A stretch of 64,000 nt of DNA from Cytospora piceicola (GCA_023375675.1 JALQBC010000032.1:62001-126000); one strand, 5' to 3'; shown: positions 19,847 to 34,351, counted from the first letter of the stretch. The notes: generated by a model from the letters alone, not told the origin. Program-made: numbers and translations.

Positions 19847-21577
19847 TGTTAGTAGGGCTTAAGGTAATATAAATACGATCGATCGTTTTAGTCTGTTAGC
19901 TTGTAGTTGTATATGTGTTCTTATGTATGTGTTCTTATGTGTGTGTGTGTTTTTATATGTCTTTTTTAGGTTTAAGCTATTTACAGGCTTAGTATAGAAA
20001 CCTATCTATAGGCTAGGCGGCTTAATAGTTCTACCGCCCTGCCGAGGCGGTAGGCTTAACCGCCTGCCTAATTAGGTAGCTGTTCTATACTAACAGCTTT
20101 TCTGTTTTATAATAGCTTTATACTATCAATCTACTTATACTACTTATAACCTTATATATATAAGCTTTTATAGCTTTATACGTATAAGCTTTTTTTAATC
20201 GTTTATAATACCTTTATAAAAAGCCGACGTCCTTTTAATTATTATTTTTATTTAGTCCGCCGTCGGACCGACCGTAAGGTATAATACCTACGGTATTATA
20301 AGCCGATACCTTCGGCCTGCCGTACCGTTTACGTTGTCGATTAAGCGCGGTTTACGTATCCCTCTACCTTAATCGTTAACTCGTTTAAATCGATTAGGCG
20401 TGTTAAATCGTAGACCCCTTTCGACGTTCTTTATTTGCTATTTAAAGTCCGCGCCGGACTGAACAAGGGGGACACTCTAGGGGTCTGTGCCGGACCGAGC
20501 GAGGGGGATACTTTAGGGGTCCGTGCCGGACTAAGCGAAGGGAGGAATCGAAGGGAAGGTTTTGTCTTAAATGAAGGTCTTAGGCGCTTTTTAGTAAGGG
20601 AGTTCGTTTCGAGGTTATAAAGGTCGTAATCGTAAGGGAGGTTCGTTATAAAGTCGTGAAGTGAAGGTGTAAAGGGAAGGTTTATAATCGTTATAAGGAA
20701 AGGTTGTAAGGGAAGGTTGTTCTCGGTAGAAGAAGTAACGGGCCGAGAAAGTGTATAGGTTTTACCTTAAGGGAAGTTTATAGTGTAAAATAGGTATGCG
20801 GTTTCGTTTGGAAGGAAAGGTTTTTATCGTTTTAAATAGAGATAACGTTTAAGGCTATAAGGGTCTCGAGGTTTTGTTTGTAGTAATGATCTCGAGGTTA
20901 CGACGGAGGGTAGATTATTAAGGTTATAAGGAAGGTTGTTTTTAAAGTAAGGTTCTTGTTAGTATATGCCGTTACTTTACGATTTCCTTCTATTAAGACG
21001 TATAAAGGTTAGTTATTAGTAAAGAGATCGTAAAAGGTAACGGTGTGTTTACGCGATAGAGCGTGCCGGTAGGTTATAAGGTAGTTTTTTAAACAGACAC
21101 GTCGCTATTAGATTAGTTTAAAAAGGCCTCGCGAGGGTTTATCGGTTAATATCGACTACTTTCTAAAGGTTAGCTATACTTAAATAACTGTAAATAGCTT
21201 TAATTTTAGCGTAGATTTCGCAACTTAAAATACGATAAACAGCCTATAAAAGAGCTTTAATCGTTACAGAATAATCGTAAGAAAAATCTGCCTCTTTTAA
21301 CCTTACTATTAGAGGTTACTTATATAACTACTAATTAGTGTTAGTAGGGCTTAAGGTAATATAAATACAATTAATCGTTCTGTTAGCTTATAGTTATATA
21401 TATGTTCTTATATTTATATGTCTTTATTTATATGTATTTTTATATGTTTTCTTTAGGTTTAAAGCTATCTACAGGCTTAATATAGAAACCTATTTATAGG
21501 CTAGGCAGCTTAACAGTTCTGCTGTCCTGCCGAGGCGGCAGGCCTAACCGCCTGCTTAATTAGGCAGCTATTTTATA
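19847..21577 (-). mobile_element. non-autonomous Ty1/copia derivative C2 (internally deleted)
   Basis: Direct LTRs at 19847-20089 (243 bp) and 21339-21577 (239 bp) are flanked by identical aaaac (19842-19846 and 21578-21582). The LTRs are the same family as those of C1 but inverted, so C2 lies on the minus strand. Its 1249-bp interior matches only the ends of C1's interior: about 800-900 bases next to the 5' LTR (compare 26308-26960), a ~36-bp tandem-repeat segment (20452-20543; compare 49745-49930), and about 320 bases next to the 3' LTR (compare 51610-51937). No gag or pol remains. It would depend on a full-length relative for movement. Part of it (20430-21110) carries strand-biased RIP. 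Confidence 0.88.
20452..20543. repeat. ~36-bp tandem repeat inside C2
   Basis: Units built on GGACYGAGCGAGGGGGAYACT followed by TAGGGGTCYGTGCC repeat two to three times. The same array, inverted and RIP-mutated, is in C1 at about 49745-49930, where it falls between integrase and reverse transcriptase and would code a Pro/Ser-rich linker. Confidence 0.75.
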
Positions 21578-21582
21578 AAAAC

Positions 21583-24500
21583 CGCCTTATATACTTATAA
21601 GATAAAAGCCGCCTTTACCGCCGTAATTCTACTATAATTAAACCGTATTATACTTATTATTAAGCTATTTATAAGAAAACTAAATCTTTTTTATTTAAGC
21701 TAAAGTAAAAAGGTTAGGTAAATACCTTAATTAACTAAACTTTTTATAGTATAATAGCTATAAATTAATTATATTTTTTTTTAAAAATTAATAAAAATAT
21801 TTATTTAAGTATACTTGAATCTATCTTCGAAAAATATATAAAACGTACAAAATAAAAAAGTACTATTTAAACTTTATTAGATTATAATTAATTACCTTTC
21901 TATTATTCTAAGTTATTTATATAAAATATAATTATTAATTTATTTTCTAAGTTTAACTTTATTAGCGTATTAAACGTTTTAAATAGTATCGAATAACTTG
22001 TTAACATTAAAGAATTTATCTCGAATAAGCCGTCTTTAAATAAAACGGATATAAAGATATATAAATATCTTTATTTAAATAGAAAACTCGGTATTACTCG
22101 TATTAAAAACCTGCCTAAAATAAAGCTATTAAATAACGTATATATATACCGGTATTCGCTTAAGTTTATATCGAAGGTAAACCGTTTTATATATAAGTTT
22201 ATATATATATTTAAGGATACTTTAAATATTCGAATACTTAAAGATAAGTAAATATAAGTTCTTTTAATCGAAGGCTAGTAAAATTAAAAGATATCGTAAT
22301 AATTATACTACTTTAATAAAAAGGACTAGAAAGTTATTAACGATATAATAGACGGTTTTTATAAATAAGATCGTATTAAGTAAGTTATTTAGTTTACTTT
22401 ATTCGGCTTACCTGTCTTTATAATATAAAAAATAGTAAAAGGTAAGTATAAAAGACGTATAGTTATAAACCTTTATACCTTTAATAAAGTAACTATTCTT
22501 AATACGTATTTACTACTTTTTTAGTTAAACGTTTTTAAAAATATCTGTAATAAGTCTTTTCTTATTATTATTAATATAAGCTTATTTTTCTATTAGTTTT
22601 AAGTATACCTGCTATATTATAAACGGTTTACTTTAGTTAGTTACTACGGTTAAAAACGGTTAAAAGTTATATTTATAGGATTTTATAACTTACCGACGTA
22701 TATTTAATAATATATAAATTATATACTTTAGCTGTTTAAATACTTTACTATAGCATTTATCGATAATATTATTATCTTTTCTAATACTACTAAAGAGTAT
22801 ATAAAGTATTTAAAACAGCTATTTATACTGTTTATAAAACGTTATATATCTTTATTAGCTAAAAAATCTTTTATTAGATATCTTTTAATAAAGTTATTCG
22901 GATTTAAGGTTAACAGACTAAGTATATATAATACTTGAAACTAAGTAAAAACTATTACTTAATTATAGTTCTTTATTACGTTATAATAATTCGAGAAGTT
23001 TATTAGCTTTACCGGTTATTTTCGCTATTTCGTATTATAGTATACTAAACGTATCGATCTATTATAAAGACAGAAGACTTAAATACTTACTAAAAGATAA
23101 AAAAATAAGAAGCTTCCGAAAGATAACGCTTAAAAAAACTATATTTATTAAACCTCCTTTAAGCTTACCTATAAAGAAGTATACTTCTTTAACGATCTTA
23201 AGTCTGCCTTAATAAGTAAAAACGCTTTATTTTATTAAAACCCGGATAAACTGTTATTTATTTAGTTAAATACTTCGAAAAAAGTTAAATTTTTAAGTAT
23301 CGTTTTCTAATTAAGCGATAATTTTAAATAAGACAGGAAGTTATTTATACCTTATATTTAAATCCGTTTATTATAATATTTAAGTAAAACTATTAATATA
23401 GCTAAACGTAAATACTAGCTAACCGAACTTAAAGTTACTTATTTAATATAGCTAATTTATAAACTTTATATAGTTATTAGTTTAAATTATAAATAACCTA
23501 TATATATCTTTATAAACTACGTTATTATTATCGGTATTATTAAGTAAACGTCCTTCGATATAGTAAATAAAACTAAAATAAATATAAAGCTTATTTTTAT
23601 ATTAAAATACTTAAACTAATATAGTTTAAACGTTTATTATATTCCGAAAGTAATTAATATATTAGTAAATACTATATTTAAACTACCGATAAGTTAGCTA
23701 CTTATAAAAGATAAAAGTATATTTAATAAATTATAAAAAAATATTACTTTATATAGTATATTCGAAATCTTTATTAATTAAATACTTAAAGATTATATCG
23801 TTATAAAATACTAAAAATACGTTAGTTAAACTAATATTATTTAATAATTATAAAGTAATTAAATAAAAATAGATATACTGTTCGAGTTAAATATAAATAA
23901 ACTTTTATATTTTATAAAGTTATTAAGTAAATAACGCTTTTATATCCTATTAAAAGTAGCTACAGATTTTATTGCTAAAGCTTATAATATTAAGTACTAT
24001 TTCGGTAAAAATAAAGTTTAATACGACTTTACTAACCGGTTTATAATTAAGAATTATTATCGGAAAGTTTTCGAATATATTAAGAATTATCCGGTTTATA
24101 CGGTAAATCGTAATAAAAATTAGTAGTTATTAAACGAAATATAGCTTATTCTTTTACTACTAATCTTATTTTATACTATTATTATAGACTTTATAACGGC
24201 TTTACCTAACGTTTTAACTATTAATACTCTATAAGTAATTTTTAAAATACCTTTTTTCGACGTCTTTCTTTCGGTTATAAATAAGTATAATAAAGTAACT
24301 ATCGTTATCTTTAGTAATACCGTATACACGTATAGCTATAGATTAAATATATATATTATTATATATATTATATCTATATAACTAAAGTATTTTATAGCGT
24401 ATTATCTTTAATAGAAACTTTAAGTTCTTCTCGAACTTTTAATAAGGCTTATAGTCCGGTTTAAATATTAAGCTAGCTTATTTAACCGCTTAATACTTAT

Positions 24501-25600
24501 AAACTAACGGTTAATTTAAAAGTAAAAATAAAACAGTAGAATTAGCTATCCGGATATTCGTTATAACGTATTTTAAAATCGAATAAACCAATATTATCTT
24601 AATATTATAGTTTAACTTAAATAACGTCTATAATAAAGCTACGAAATACTTTGCTAACTAGCTTTTATACAGATTTAATCTTACCGGAATAAACTAACTA
24701 AAAGAAAGTATTCCGACGTTAATTCGAAATATATTTTAAAAGAAAGTATAACTTATAATCGCCGAGGCTTAAATAACTATAAAACTATAATATAATAAAA
24801 AACATTATTAATATAAGTTTACTTTAAATAACTAAATTTTTCTCGAACTTTATTATAGCTATATATTACTTAAGAATCTAACTTAAAAGTATTTTTAATA
24901 ACATATAAGACTATTTTAAGTTATATATAAAATAGGTAAACTAGTATACGAGCTTAAGATAGCTTTATATATAAACATCTACTTAGTATTATTTATAATT
25001 TATCTGTTTTTAAATAAACTATTATAGTCTAACCTATATAAGCGAGATTTATTAACTATAAAGCCTATAAAAGTAAATAATAACGAGATATAAAGGTATA
25101 GCAAGGCCTTTAGATATTATAAGTTATAATATATTATAGCTAAACGTAAGCAGAAGTATAGTTATAAACAGCTATACGTCGAGTATCTTATAAAATAAAC
25201 CGATTACTTTAGTTATTTTAACGTATAAATACTATAAAATACTTTAAATACCGATAAAATAATTTAAAAATTCGAAATAAAATAAAAGAAAATAGAAAAG
25301 CTATATATTTAATTAGTAATAAAAAGAGAACCGCTTATAAAGTAACCGGAACCCGGAAAAATAGTTACTTAAATACTATAGTCCCGGCTAAAAGGAAAAC
25401 TATTTAGTAAACGACCGGTAGATCGGCTAATAACGTCGACGTTAAAACCGAAAAGTAATATTCGACGTTTATAAAAGGTTATTAAGTAATAAAGGTTAAA
25501 TACGTCTACGTTAATATTAAGTAACGAACGATAATAAAGAAAACCTGTTTACTAACCGACTATTAATTTAAACTTTTTTTTTATACTATTTATTACTTTT
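21583..25600 (+). pseudogene. G1 pol: reverse transcriptase, RNase H, integrase, RIP-degraded
   Basis: Plus-strand reading shows gypsy pol in order. The reverse-transcriptase core AFIDNIIIFSNTT (decayed from FIDD) is at about 22753-22790, followed by a thumb/connection block with GYFRYFVL near 23015. RNase H and its tail, ending in an LNVYYIPK.-like motif, lie near 23620-23660. The integrase zinc-binding region is near 24040-24110 and a DDE core near 24170-24700, with a basic C-terminal part to about 25560. These are the landmarks of a fungal Ty3/gypsy polyprotein, seen through many in-frame TAA/TAG. Exact family assignment would need a search. Confidence 0.75.
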
Positions 25601-26112
25601 TTCTATTTTATTCTTTTTATTAAAGCTTACCTTTAAAATATTATATCGTTAGTTTAACTATTATATAAAGTATTTTATTTAAGAACTTACTTTAAAGTTA
25701 TTATTTATTCGTTATTTTATATAATTTAAAACTATTATATCGAACTTAGTTTATATTTACTATTAAGTATATATATTAAACTAAAAAACCTATATAAAAT
25801 ATTAATAGCCGAATATCTTATAAGTACTTTAAAATATTAAAGTTTTACTTAATACTATACCTTACCTTTTATAACCCTAGTTATCTATATTTATAAAGAA
25901 GCTATATAAAAGAATACTTAATAAAGGTTTATAAAGCCTTATATCGAGATATATTAAACCTCGACGAATATAAATAAAGGCTTTACCTATATAAAAAAGA
26001 ATTAACGGTATTTATTAAGACGTTTACTATTAATACCCGATTTAATACTTACCTATATTATTATACGGCCGAACAGATACGTTTTCGATAAAAAGTAATC
26101 GACGAAGGATAT

Positions 26113-26307
26113 TGTAGAACGCTACTTAATTAGGCAGGCAGTTAGGCCTACCGCTTCGGTAAGGCGGCAGAACTGTTAAGCCGCTTAGCTTATAGATAGG
26201 TTTCTATACCAGGCCTATAGATAGCTTTAAACATAAAAGAACATATATATAACTATAAGCTAACAGAACGATCGATTATATTTATGTTACCTTAAGCCTT
26301 ACTAATA
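26113..26307 (+). repeat. 5' LTR of copia C1
   Basis: 195 bp, TGTAGAAC at the left end; partner at 51938-52132. The inverted relatives in C2 are 239-243 bp. Confidence 0.92.
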
Positions 26308-27533
26308 CTAATTAGTAGTTATATAAGTAACCTCTAATAGTAAGGTTAAAAGAGGCAGATTTTTCTTACGATTATTCTGTAACGATTAAAGCTCTTTTAT
26401 AGGCTGTTTATCGTATTTTAAGTTATAAGATTTACGCTAAGATTAAAGCTATTTATAGTTATTTAAATATAGTTAACCTTTAAAAAGTAGTCGATATTAA
26501 CCGATAGACCTTTATAAGGTTTTTTTAAACTAATTTAACAGTAATGTGTTTATTTAGAAAACTACTTTATAACCTACCGGTATATACTATCGCGTAATAC
26601 CTTTAAAACTTCTTTATACTATAAACTTTCTTTCTAAACGAAACTGTATATTTATTTTATATTATAAACTTCTTTTAAGGTAAAACCTATATACTTTCTC
26701 GGCTTATTATTTCTTTTACCGAAAATAACTTTGTTTTATAACTTTTCCTTATAACGATTATAAACTTTCTTTTTATACTTTTATTTTACGATTTTACGAC
26801 GAAACCTTTTTATAATTACGACTTTTACGACTTTTCTTTCTTTTACGACTATACCTACGATTTTCCTTCTTTTTTAAGACCTTACGAGAACCTCCTGTTA
26901 TAAGACTTTCTTTTAAGAACTTTACTTTACGATAGACCTTTTTTTTATAAACCTTTTCAACGTTAGTTATATAGATAAAAAGGCTAGTAAAAGTTAGGCT
27001 ACTATATAATAATTTTAGATAATTACTACTTATAGGTAAATAGTTTAAACGTATTAGTAGTTAGTCGGAAAAGTATAGTATAAAAACGTCTTTTTCTTTA
27101 TATACTCCGATTACGATTACTATAATTTCGCGATAGCTTTTAATAAAGATAAGGCCGATAGCTTTTACTTTTTATAAGAATACTTCGACGGCTTAATAAA
27201 GGTATTGTAAGTTTTTTAAAGCTAATAGATATATATCGACTTAAAGTTATAAGATACCTTTATAAGTAAAGATATATTTAACGAGGTTAGTATAACGATT
27301 TTTACTATATATATTATTAAGAACTTTCGTTAAATAGATGTTACCGGTAAACATTTATTAGTAGACTTTTAAAAGAACTTCGAAAGTTAAAATAAAGGTA
27401 TATTTAAGTTAATCGTTTTTACTTAATAACGTAAGATAAAAACCTTTTTAAAGGAATAAGGGATTTATATAAGTTTATATAAAAGCTATTTTACTATTTA
27501 ACTACCGGATATTATAATAAAAGAAGAGTTACC
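26308..27533 (+). other. C1 leader region
   Basis: About 1.2 kb after the 5' LTR. Its first ~650 bases are shared, inverted, with C2 (compare 20560-21338) and contain short purine-rich imperfect repeats of the AAGGGAAGGTT kind on the minus strand. This is probably the untranslated leader plus the beginning of gag. It is cut at 27538 by the insertion of G2 at ggtat. Confidence 0.6.
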
Positions 27534-27538
27534 GGTAT

Positions 27539-27748
27539 TGTAACGGAACGGCGTAGGGCTAGGGGTCACCTGACCTAGCGCCTACGTACAGACTAGGTAA
27601 CCTACTAGGCCTTACTGTACCTTAGTATTTAAACCTTCGATTAAAAGGGCCTGGCTACGTTTAAGCCTTTCTCTTTCTCTTTAGCTAAAATGCTTATATT
27701 TATATTAGAATTATAGCTTTACCTTTATTATTCTAGTATATTATAATA
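27539..27748 (+). repeat. 5' LTR of gypsy G2
   Basis: 210 bp. Every difference from the 3' copy that I compared is a transition (C/T or G/A), as RIP would give. Confidence 0.93.
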
Positions 27749-30399
27749 TTATTTTAGCTTACCTTAATTAATTATATTTAGCTTAAAAAGGCTTATAATA
27801 CTAATAAAACTAACTTTAAATAACGTTGCGTATACCGACGCGATAATAGATAACCGCTATAATAATATGAGACGATTAAGACAGACAGGCTAAAAAAGCT
27901 TAAAAAGAGGTTAGATTCGACCTCGGTAAGTTTTTATTAACCTTACTAAGAGAAGATAAAACCCTTAAGACCTTACTACGACGTCGTTTTAATATCGCCC
28001 CTTTTTACCGTATTATTAACTCCGATAAGAAAATTACTAGTACTATAACCTTTTAGTAAGAGATAAAAAAGGATATCTTCGAAGATTATAAAAGTATTTT
28101 AGAAACCGACTCTATATTTACCGATTTTCTACGCGATCTGTTAAAGGAAAAGTTTCGTAAATATAGGTACGCGTTCTCTGTTAGTAACCTCGGAGATAAC
28201 TTTATTAAAAAGGTTTATTAATTAGCTGTTTTATATAAGATTCGAGAAAAAGGCTTTAGTTGTATTTTCAGGCCTTTAACTAAGGTAGGTAAGGCGGCTT
28301 AGCTTTAAGTAAACGGTTTAATAAATTTAGCTATTTTTAAAAACCGATTTACAGAAAACGCCGACGCCTTTTTCTAAGAGTATAAACTTCGTTTTTTAAG
28401 TATAACGGCCTTAATAACTTAAGTTAAAGATTTCTATTAAATAGCCGTTAAGCTAAACTAAAACTTTAATATATTATATTAGTAGGCTATTAAGTTTAAA
28501 GTCGAGGCAGTTAATATAATAAAAGGTTTATATAATATAACTAATATAAAAAAGCTTACTTTAAACAATATAATACTCGGCGAGATCGCCTTATATAACA
28601 AGCGTATCTATAAGCTTTAGACTTAGCTTAACGATAATAACTAACTAGTTATCGACTTTACCTATATAATATATAACGTCTTTCTCTTACCCGATCCCGA
28701 TAGGAGATATTAACGAAATAGTACTTTTAGCTTATTATATACTTAGTTTATAAAGGGTAAAACTAAGGTCTGTTATACTATAAAGGTTAACGATACCCCC
28801 GAGTTTTATAATAATCCGAAATAAAATAAAGTTTTATATAAGATATAGAAAATAAAAGTTTAGAATTATTTATATAATAATACAGACTAGTTTCTTACCG
28901 AGTTTTTAAAGATTAACTATATTATAAGCCGTATAGCCAGAACTCTTACTAAAAATATTATACTATACTTTAACTACTAAAACCTTAAGTAACTTTTTAC
29001 TATCGAGTTCGTATTCTGATATCTAAACTTATAATATAGTAACTTTAACCGAAAGAAAAAAGTATAGAATAAGTAGAATATACTAAATATAATATACCCC
29101 GAATCTTATAATAAGTTTACTATCTTATATTAAGCTTTTTAAAACGTTTTTATCCGCTTAGCGACAGAAGTCTTTAAGCTTTAGGTAACTTAGAAAGATA
29201 AGTTTTAACGTTACTTAACGTCTATACTTTAAAACGCTTTAGCCGTTTAGTTTTTAAACAACTTAATAAAGTATATAAAGTTTTTCTAACTAGCTTAACA
29301 GGTCGATTTTACTAACACTTAAGCCGTAGCCGTAGCTAAAGTAAAAAGAGAGAAAATATATACTTCTGTTTCTTTTTAATCGGAAAGCGGCCGATTATTA
29401 ACCGGTAGTACTCGGAATAGTATACCTACGTCGAAGGGATATAATAAAAGGTTTAAACAGCTTCGCCGTAATATAGTTATCGCTAACCTGTTAAGTAAAA
29501 AGGAATTCGAGAAACTAGTTAAAGAAAGAAAGTGTTTTATATATAAAAAGAAAGGTTATTAATTATTTAAATACTCCGATACCTTTAAAAATAATAATAG
29601 AAAGCTAGCTTAGTAAAGTAACCGTATTAATTACTTATATAATAAACTTTTCCTATAATAACCGCTATTTAACATTATATTAACTAACGATAAGCTAAAC
29701 GTAAAGAATAATAATAACTCGGGAAACGAGTAACTTTAAAATAAATCGACTCCCTTTTAAAGAATATATCGATATAAAACAGATAGTATACGGTATTTAA
29801 AGAAAAATAGCTAAATAAGCTACTATTTAACTTACTTTAAAGATATTTAAGAGGCGATACCTTTATTATACTATATTCGATAGTTAATAATAGACTATCT
29901 TTAACTATAAAAGCTTTAGTTAATACAGAAGTAAGCAGATATATATTTATAAGTTTAAAGTTTACGCGATAAGTAAAAAAAATTACTTTAACCTTAATAG
30001 ATTATAAAGTTTAACCTATAAATAGTTAAAAGATATAATAGTAAATCTACTTAACTATTAGATATAGCCTTAGTTACTACCTTAAAGATATACGGTAAAA
30101 CGAAACTAAGGCTTCCTTTTCTTATATTTAATATAAAATATAATATTATCTTTAGTAAAAAATAGTTCGAATATTATAATATTATAATCGACTATATAAG
30201 TAAATACTTATATTATTTAAAAGAATAAATACCGAGTTATAACTTTACAGATATCTTTATAAATAACGATATATATTAGATATATAACTTAAAATAAGAT
30301 ATAAAAGTCTAATAATAAGAGTAAACTATAAACCGCGATAATAAACGCCGATAATAGCAGAAGGAAGTAAAAGATAAAGACTTCCGGTACTGTATAATA

Positions 30400-33300
30400 C
30401 GATAACTTATCGAATAACGTGTTAAAGAACTAAAAGACGTTATAACAGGCGACTTTTAACTTACGTTAAAAACTAAAATATTAATAAAAGTAGTTTTAAT
30501 TTAACTACTAATATCTAAGATACAATATCTATTTATATTACGCCTACTAGTCTATACTTCTGTTTTTACACGGTCTTACTTATCGCGAGATAAAGGTTTA
30601 AAGATTATAGACTAAAAGCTATATAACCTCGACTTATATAAGTTTAAATAAACCCTTTTATCTTTACTTTTATATCGCTAAAAAAAACCCTTTAAAAATA
30701 TAGTATAACGTATATAATATATATACCTTAAAGAAGGACGGTATTAAATAGTATAAATACCGGATCGACGTATATATAATAAATATACTATCTTTTACTA
30801 AGACTACTAGCTAATCGAAAGACTTAATTAGTTTTATAAACTTATACGAAATCGAGAAATTAATTATAAATAAACAAAAGGAATAATATAAGAAAATATT
30901 ACCGTATAATAAAATAGAACTTTAATAAAAAGTACTAAAGATAATACCGCCTAAGTACTACTATTTATTTAATAGCTAAAGTAAATATAAGTTTAATACG
31001 TTAGCTTTTTACCGATATATTAATTATTATATTTATCTAAAAAAAGGTATAAAACCTAAAAACCTTAAGTACTCTTTATTATATAAGATATCGGTAAAAG
31101 AGTTTAAAATATACCGAAAATATATTACCGAAAGTTTTTAAAAAGGCTTTATTAAAAGTAGTACGGCTTTATAGGCATTACTAATACTTTTCTTTTATAA
31201 GGCTAACGGAAGGCTATAATTTTACGTTAACTATCGAAAACTAAACGCTATTATTAAACGAGACTAATACCTACTACCGTTAATCGAAAAGATATTATTT
31301 CGGATCTCGAAAGCGAAAATTTTTATAAAGATTAATATTAGGTAAGCTTTTTATAAAATTAGAATAACTCGACCGGAGAATAAAGAGCTAATAACTTTCC
31401 GAGTACGTTATAGCTCGTATAAATATAAGGTAATACTATTTAGTCTAATTAATAAACTAACTACGTTTTAAAGGTTTATTAATAACTAACTCCGGGAACA
31501 CTTTAATAAGTATATTTATACGTATATCGACGATATTCTAATCTACTTTAATTCGTTAAAAGAATATTATGAATATATATAATAAGTATTTAAAAAGCTT
31601 TATATAGCCGGACTTTACGTTAATCTTAAAAAGTATAAGTTTTATATAATAAAGACTAAATACCTTAAGTTTATTATTAAAACTAATAGTATAGCCGTAG
31701 ACTTTAAGAAGATTTTAATAGTTCGGGATTAAAAAAAGCTAACTACCGTTAAAAAAGTATAATCCTTTTTAAGATTTTATAACTTTTATTAGAAATTTAT
31801 CTTTAAATACAGCCGGCTAATAAAGCCGTTAACAGTATTAATATATAAAAACACGGCTTAAATATAAAGTAAAGTAAAGAGAAGTACTTTTTAGTTATTA
31901 AAAAACGCCTTAATCTATATACTTTTATTATAATACTATTACTTTAATAAAGAAATAAAGGTAAAGACAGATACATCCGATAATATACTCGTTAACGTCT
32001 TATTATAAATTACTAAAGATAGCGTTTAGTATTCTGTTATATTTTACTTTAAAATATTATATAAACTTATATTAAATTACCTTATTTACAATAAAGAATT
32101 AATAGTTGTAGTTCGGGCTTTAAAAATATAGTATATAAAGCTTATTAACTAATAAAAACCTTAGCTATTTACTATTATTACAGATTATAAAGCTTTAAAG
32201 TACTTTATAATTAAACGCTTATTAAATTAGCGTTAAGCTAATTAAGCTATAACTCTTTTTTAATACTACTATGTAATTACTTATTATTTAGGTTTTAATA
32301 ATATAATTACCGATTCTTTTTTATATAAGGCTACTAAGTTAAAAACCTTTAAAGCGAAACAGAAAACCGAGTAAAAAATAGCTATTTTCCGATATATAGA
32401 CTATAACCTTATAGATATAGCTGTTTTTATAGCCGAGCCGTTTATCGTTAACTTTCTCGAAGTACGTAACTTATATATATTAAAAGAGTATAATAAAGTA
32501 CCTTTTCTATTAAGGGTACTGCTAGCTAAAGCAATATTAAAAGTAAATCGACTAAATACGAATTTAAAGGTATACAACTAAAAAGCCCGGGATAACGCCT
32601 TTTACTAATTATTCTTACGAAACTATATATTATATAAAGGCCGGCTAGTCGTTTTAGCCGAAAATAACCTTTATACTAAAGTTATTAAAAAGATATATAG
32701 CCGGATTATTACGGCTTACTTAAGTTATAATAAAACCCGCCGATTAGTTACTACTAAATATTAGTAATTAAGGATAGCTAAAAACATTAATATATATATC
32801 GGTAACTGTTTATATCGTTCGGTAAAGGTACTTTATAATAAAACCATTAGTCTACTTCGCCTACTTTCTATACCGTTATAAAAATAGTATTATATTATTA
32901 TAAACTTTAAGTATATACCGATAAGTAAATCCGGATACGATAATACTTTTAATATTATCGATAAGTTAATAAAAAAAATATAGTTTATTATATATTACCG
33001 TATAGCTACTACTAAGAATACAGTATAAATATATTACTATAGCCTTTTCCGAGTATATAACTTACTTTAAACTATTAGCTTTAATAAAAGACTATAGTTT
33101 ATTATAGACTTTATAAACGAAATGTTAAAAATCTTAAAGTTTAATTAAAAGTTATTTATAGCCGGGCATTTTTAGTTAGTAAGTTAAATAAAGAACTACT
33201 ATAAATAGTTAGATTAACGTTTATAAATATATACTAATTATTATTAATAAAACTAGCTTAAAGTACTACTTATTATAAACGCTGCTTAAGCTAGTACTCT

Positions 33301-34000
33301 TTATAATACTTTAAAAGGCTTAATATTATTTAAAGTTACCTATAGTTATCTAATGCCTTTATAGTTCGATTAAAAAGCTTATATATCTAATATAAAGAGC
33401 TTTACGGCCTAGGAGAAATTAGCTCGGACCGACATATAGTAGATAACAGACATTTTAAAAGGCTATATTAAGATAGCTCGGGCTACGTTAAAGCGTATAC
33501 AGAACTATATAGCGATATAAGTAAATAAATACTGCTGTAAGCTTAACTTTAATATTAAAGATAAAGTTTTTATTATTAAAAAACTATAGTTATTAGACCG
33601 CTTTAACGAAAAGCTAAATATACCGTTTACTTACTAAGTATACCGTATCCGTATTATAAAAGGTTATTTATATAAGCTAAAGGTTTTTAGCTTATAATAA
33701 ATATTAAATATATTTTATACTAACTATTTCTGTCTTTACCTTAATAATCTATTACTAAGCTAGGAATATAAGTAACTATTAGCAGATAAGGTAAACAGAG
33801 CTAATAAATAGAAAGTAAATAAGGTACTGTCTTTATAAATACGATATAATAGACTTTAATACTAAGTTTAGTAACGTAGCTAAGACTTTAATTTAAAGTA
33901 TTATAACGCGGCTAACTTTAAAAACACGCCTATAAAGTTAAAAGAGTTTTATAATTAATACCCCGAATATAAAGGCCCTTTAAAACGTTTAAACGATTAA
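30400..34000 (+). pseudogene. G2 pol: reverse transcriptase, RNase H, integrase, RIP-degraded
   Basis: The reverse transcriptase is easy to follow: a YRKLNAIIKRD block near 31230-31265, AKIFIKINIR near 31312-31340, an RVRYSSYKYKV.LF block near 31400-31445, and an unaltered YIDDILIY catalytic box at about 31523-31546. The tether and RNase H follow (KTDTSDN near 31960, ITDYKALKYF near 32170), then the integrase region to about 33200. A conserved tail near 33900-34020 (PIKLKEFY, PLKRLNDWK) fits the C-terminal end of fungal gypsy polyproteins. In-frame TAA/TAG are frequent, so it is not translatable. Gypsy order (reverse transcriptase before integrase) is clear. Confidence 0.85.
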
Positions 34001-34351
34001 AAGGTAGTATATAGGTTAGGTGTCGCCGATAGCGACTATACTAACGATAATAAACTATTATAAGTATAAAAAGGTATACGTAAAGCGATAAAGAAAACGA
34101 TAAAAGTAATATTATTAACGGTAGCGACGTATAGAAGTATACGATTAGTAAAGTAAGTAACTATATAAGGCTACTTAGCGATTAGCTAGTACAACTACGG
34201 AAATGCCTAGTCGTTAAGGATTATAGGCCTTTAACGTAGTAGTTTATCTTAAAGATACCTTACCTTTACCTGAAAAATAGTCGTATACTAAAGGCTAACA
34301 GTTTAGACTCGTTTACCGCTTTTCTTTTTTTTTTTATATAAGGGGGGGTAA

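Noticed and set aside
20435..20620. 61-residue open frame with repeated GDTLGV units as a small gene
   Set aside because: It is the antisense of the copia linker tandem repeat inside C2; the repeat explains the open frame.
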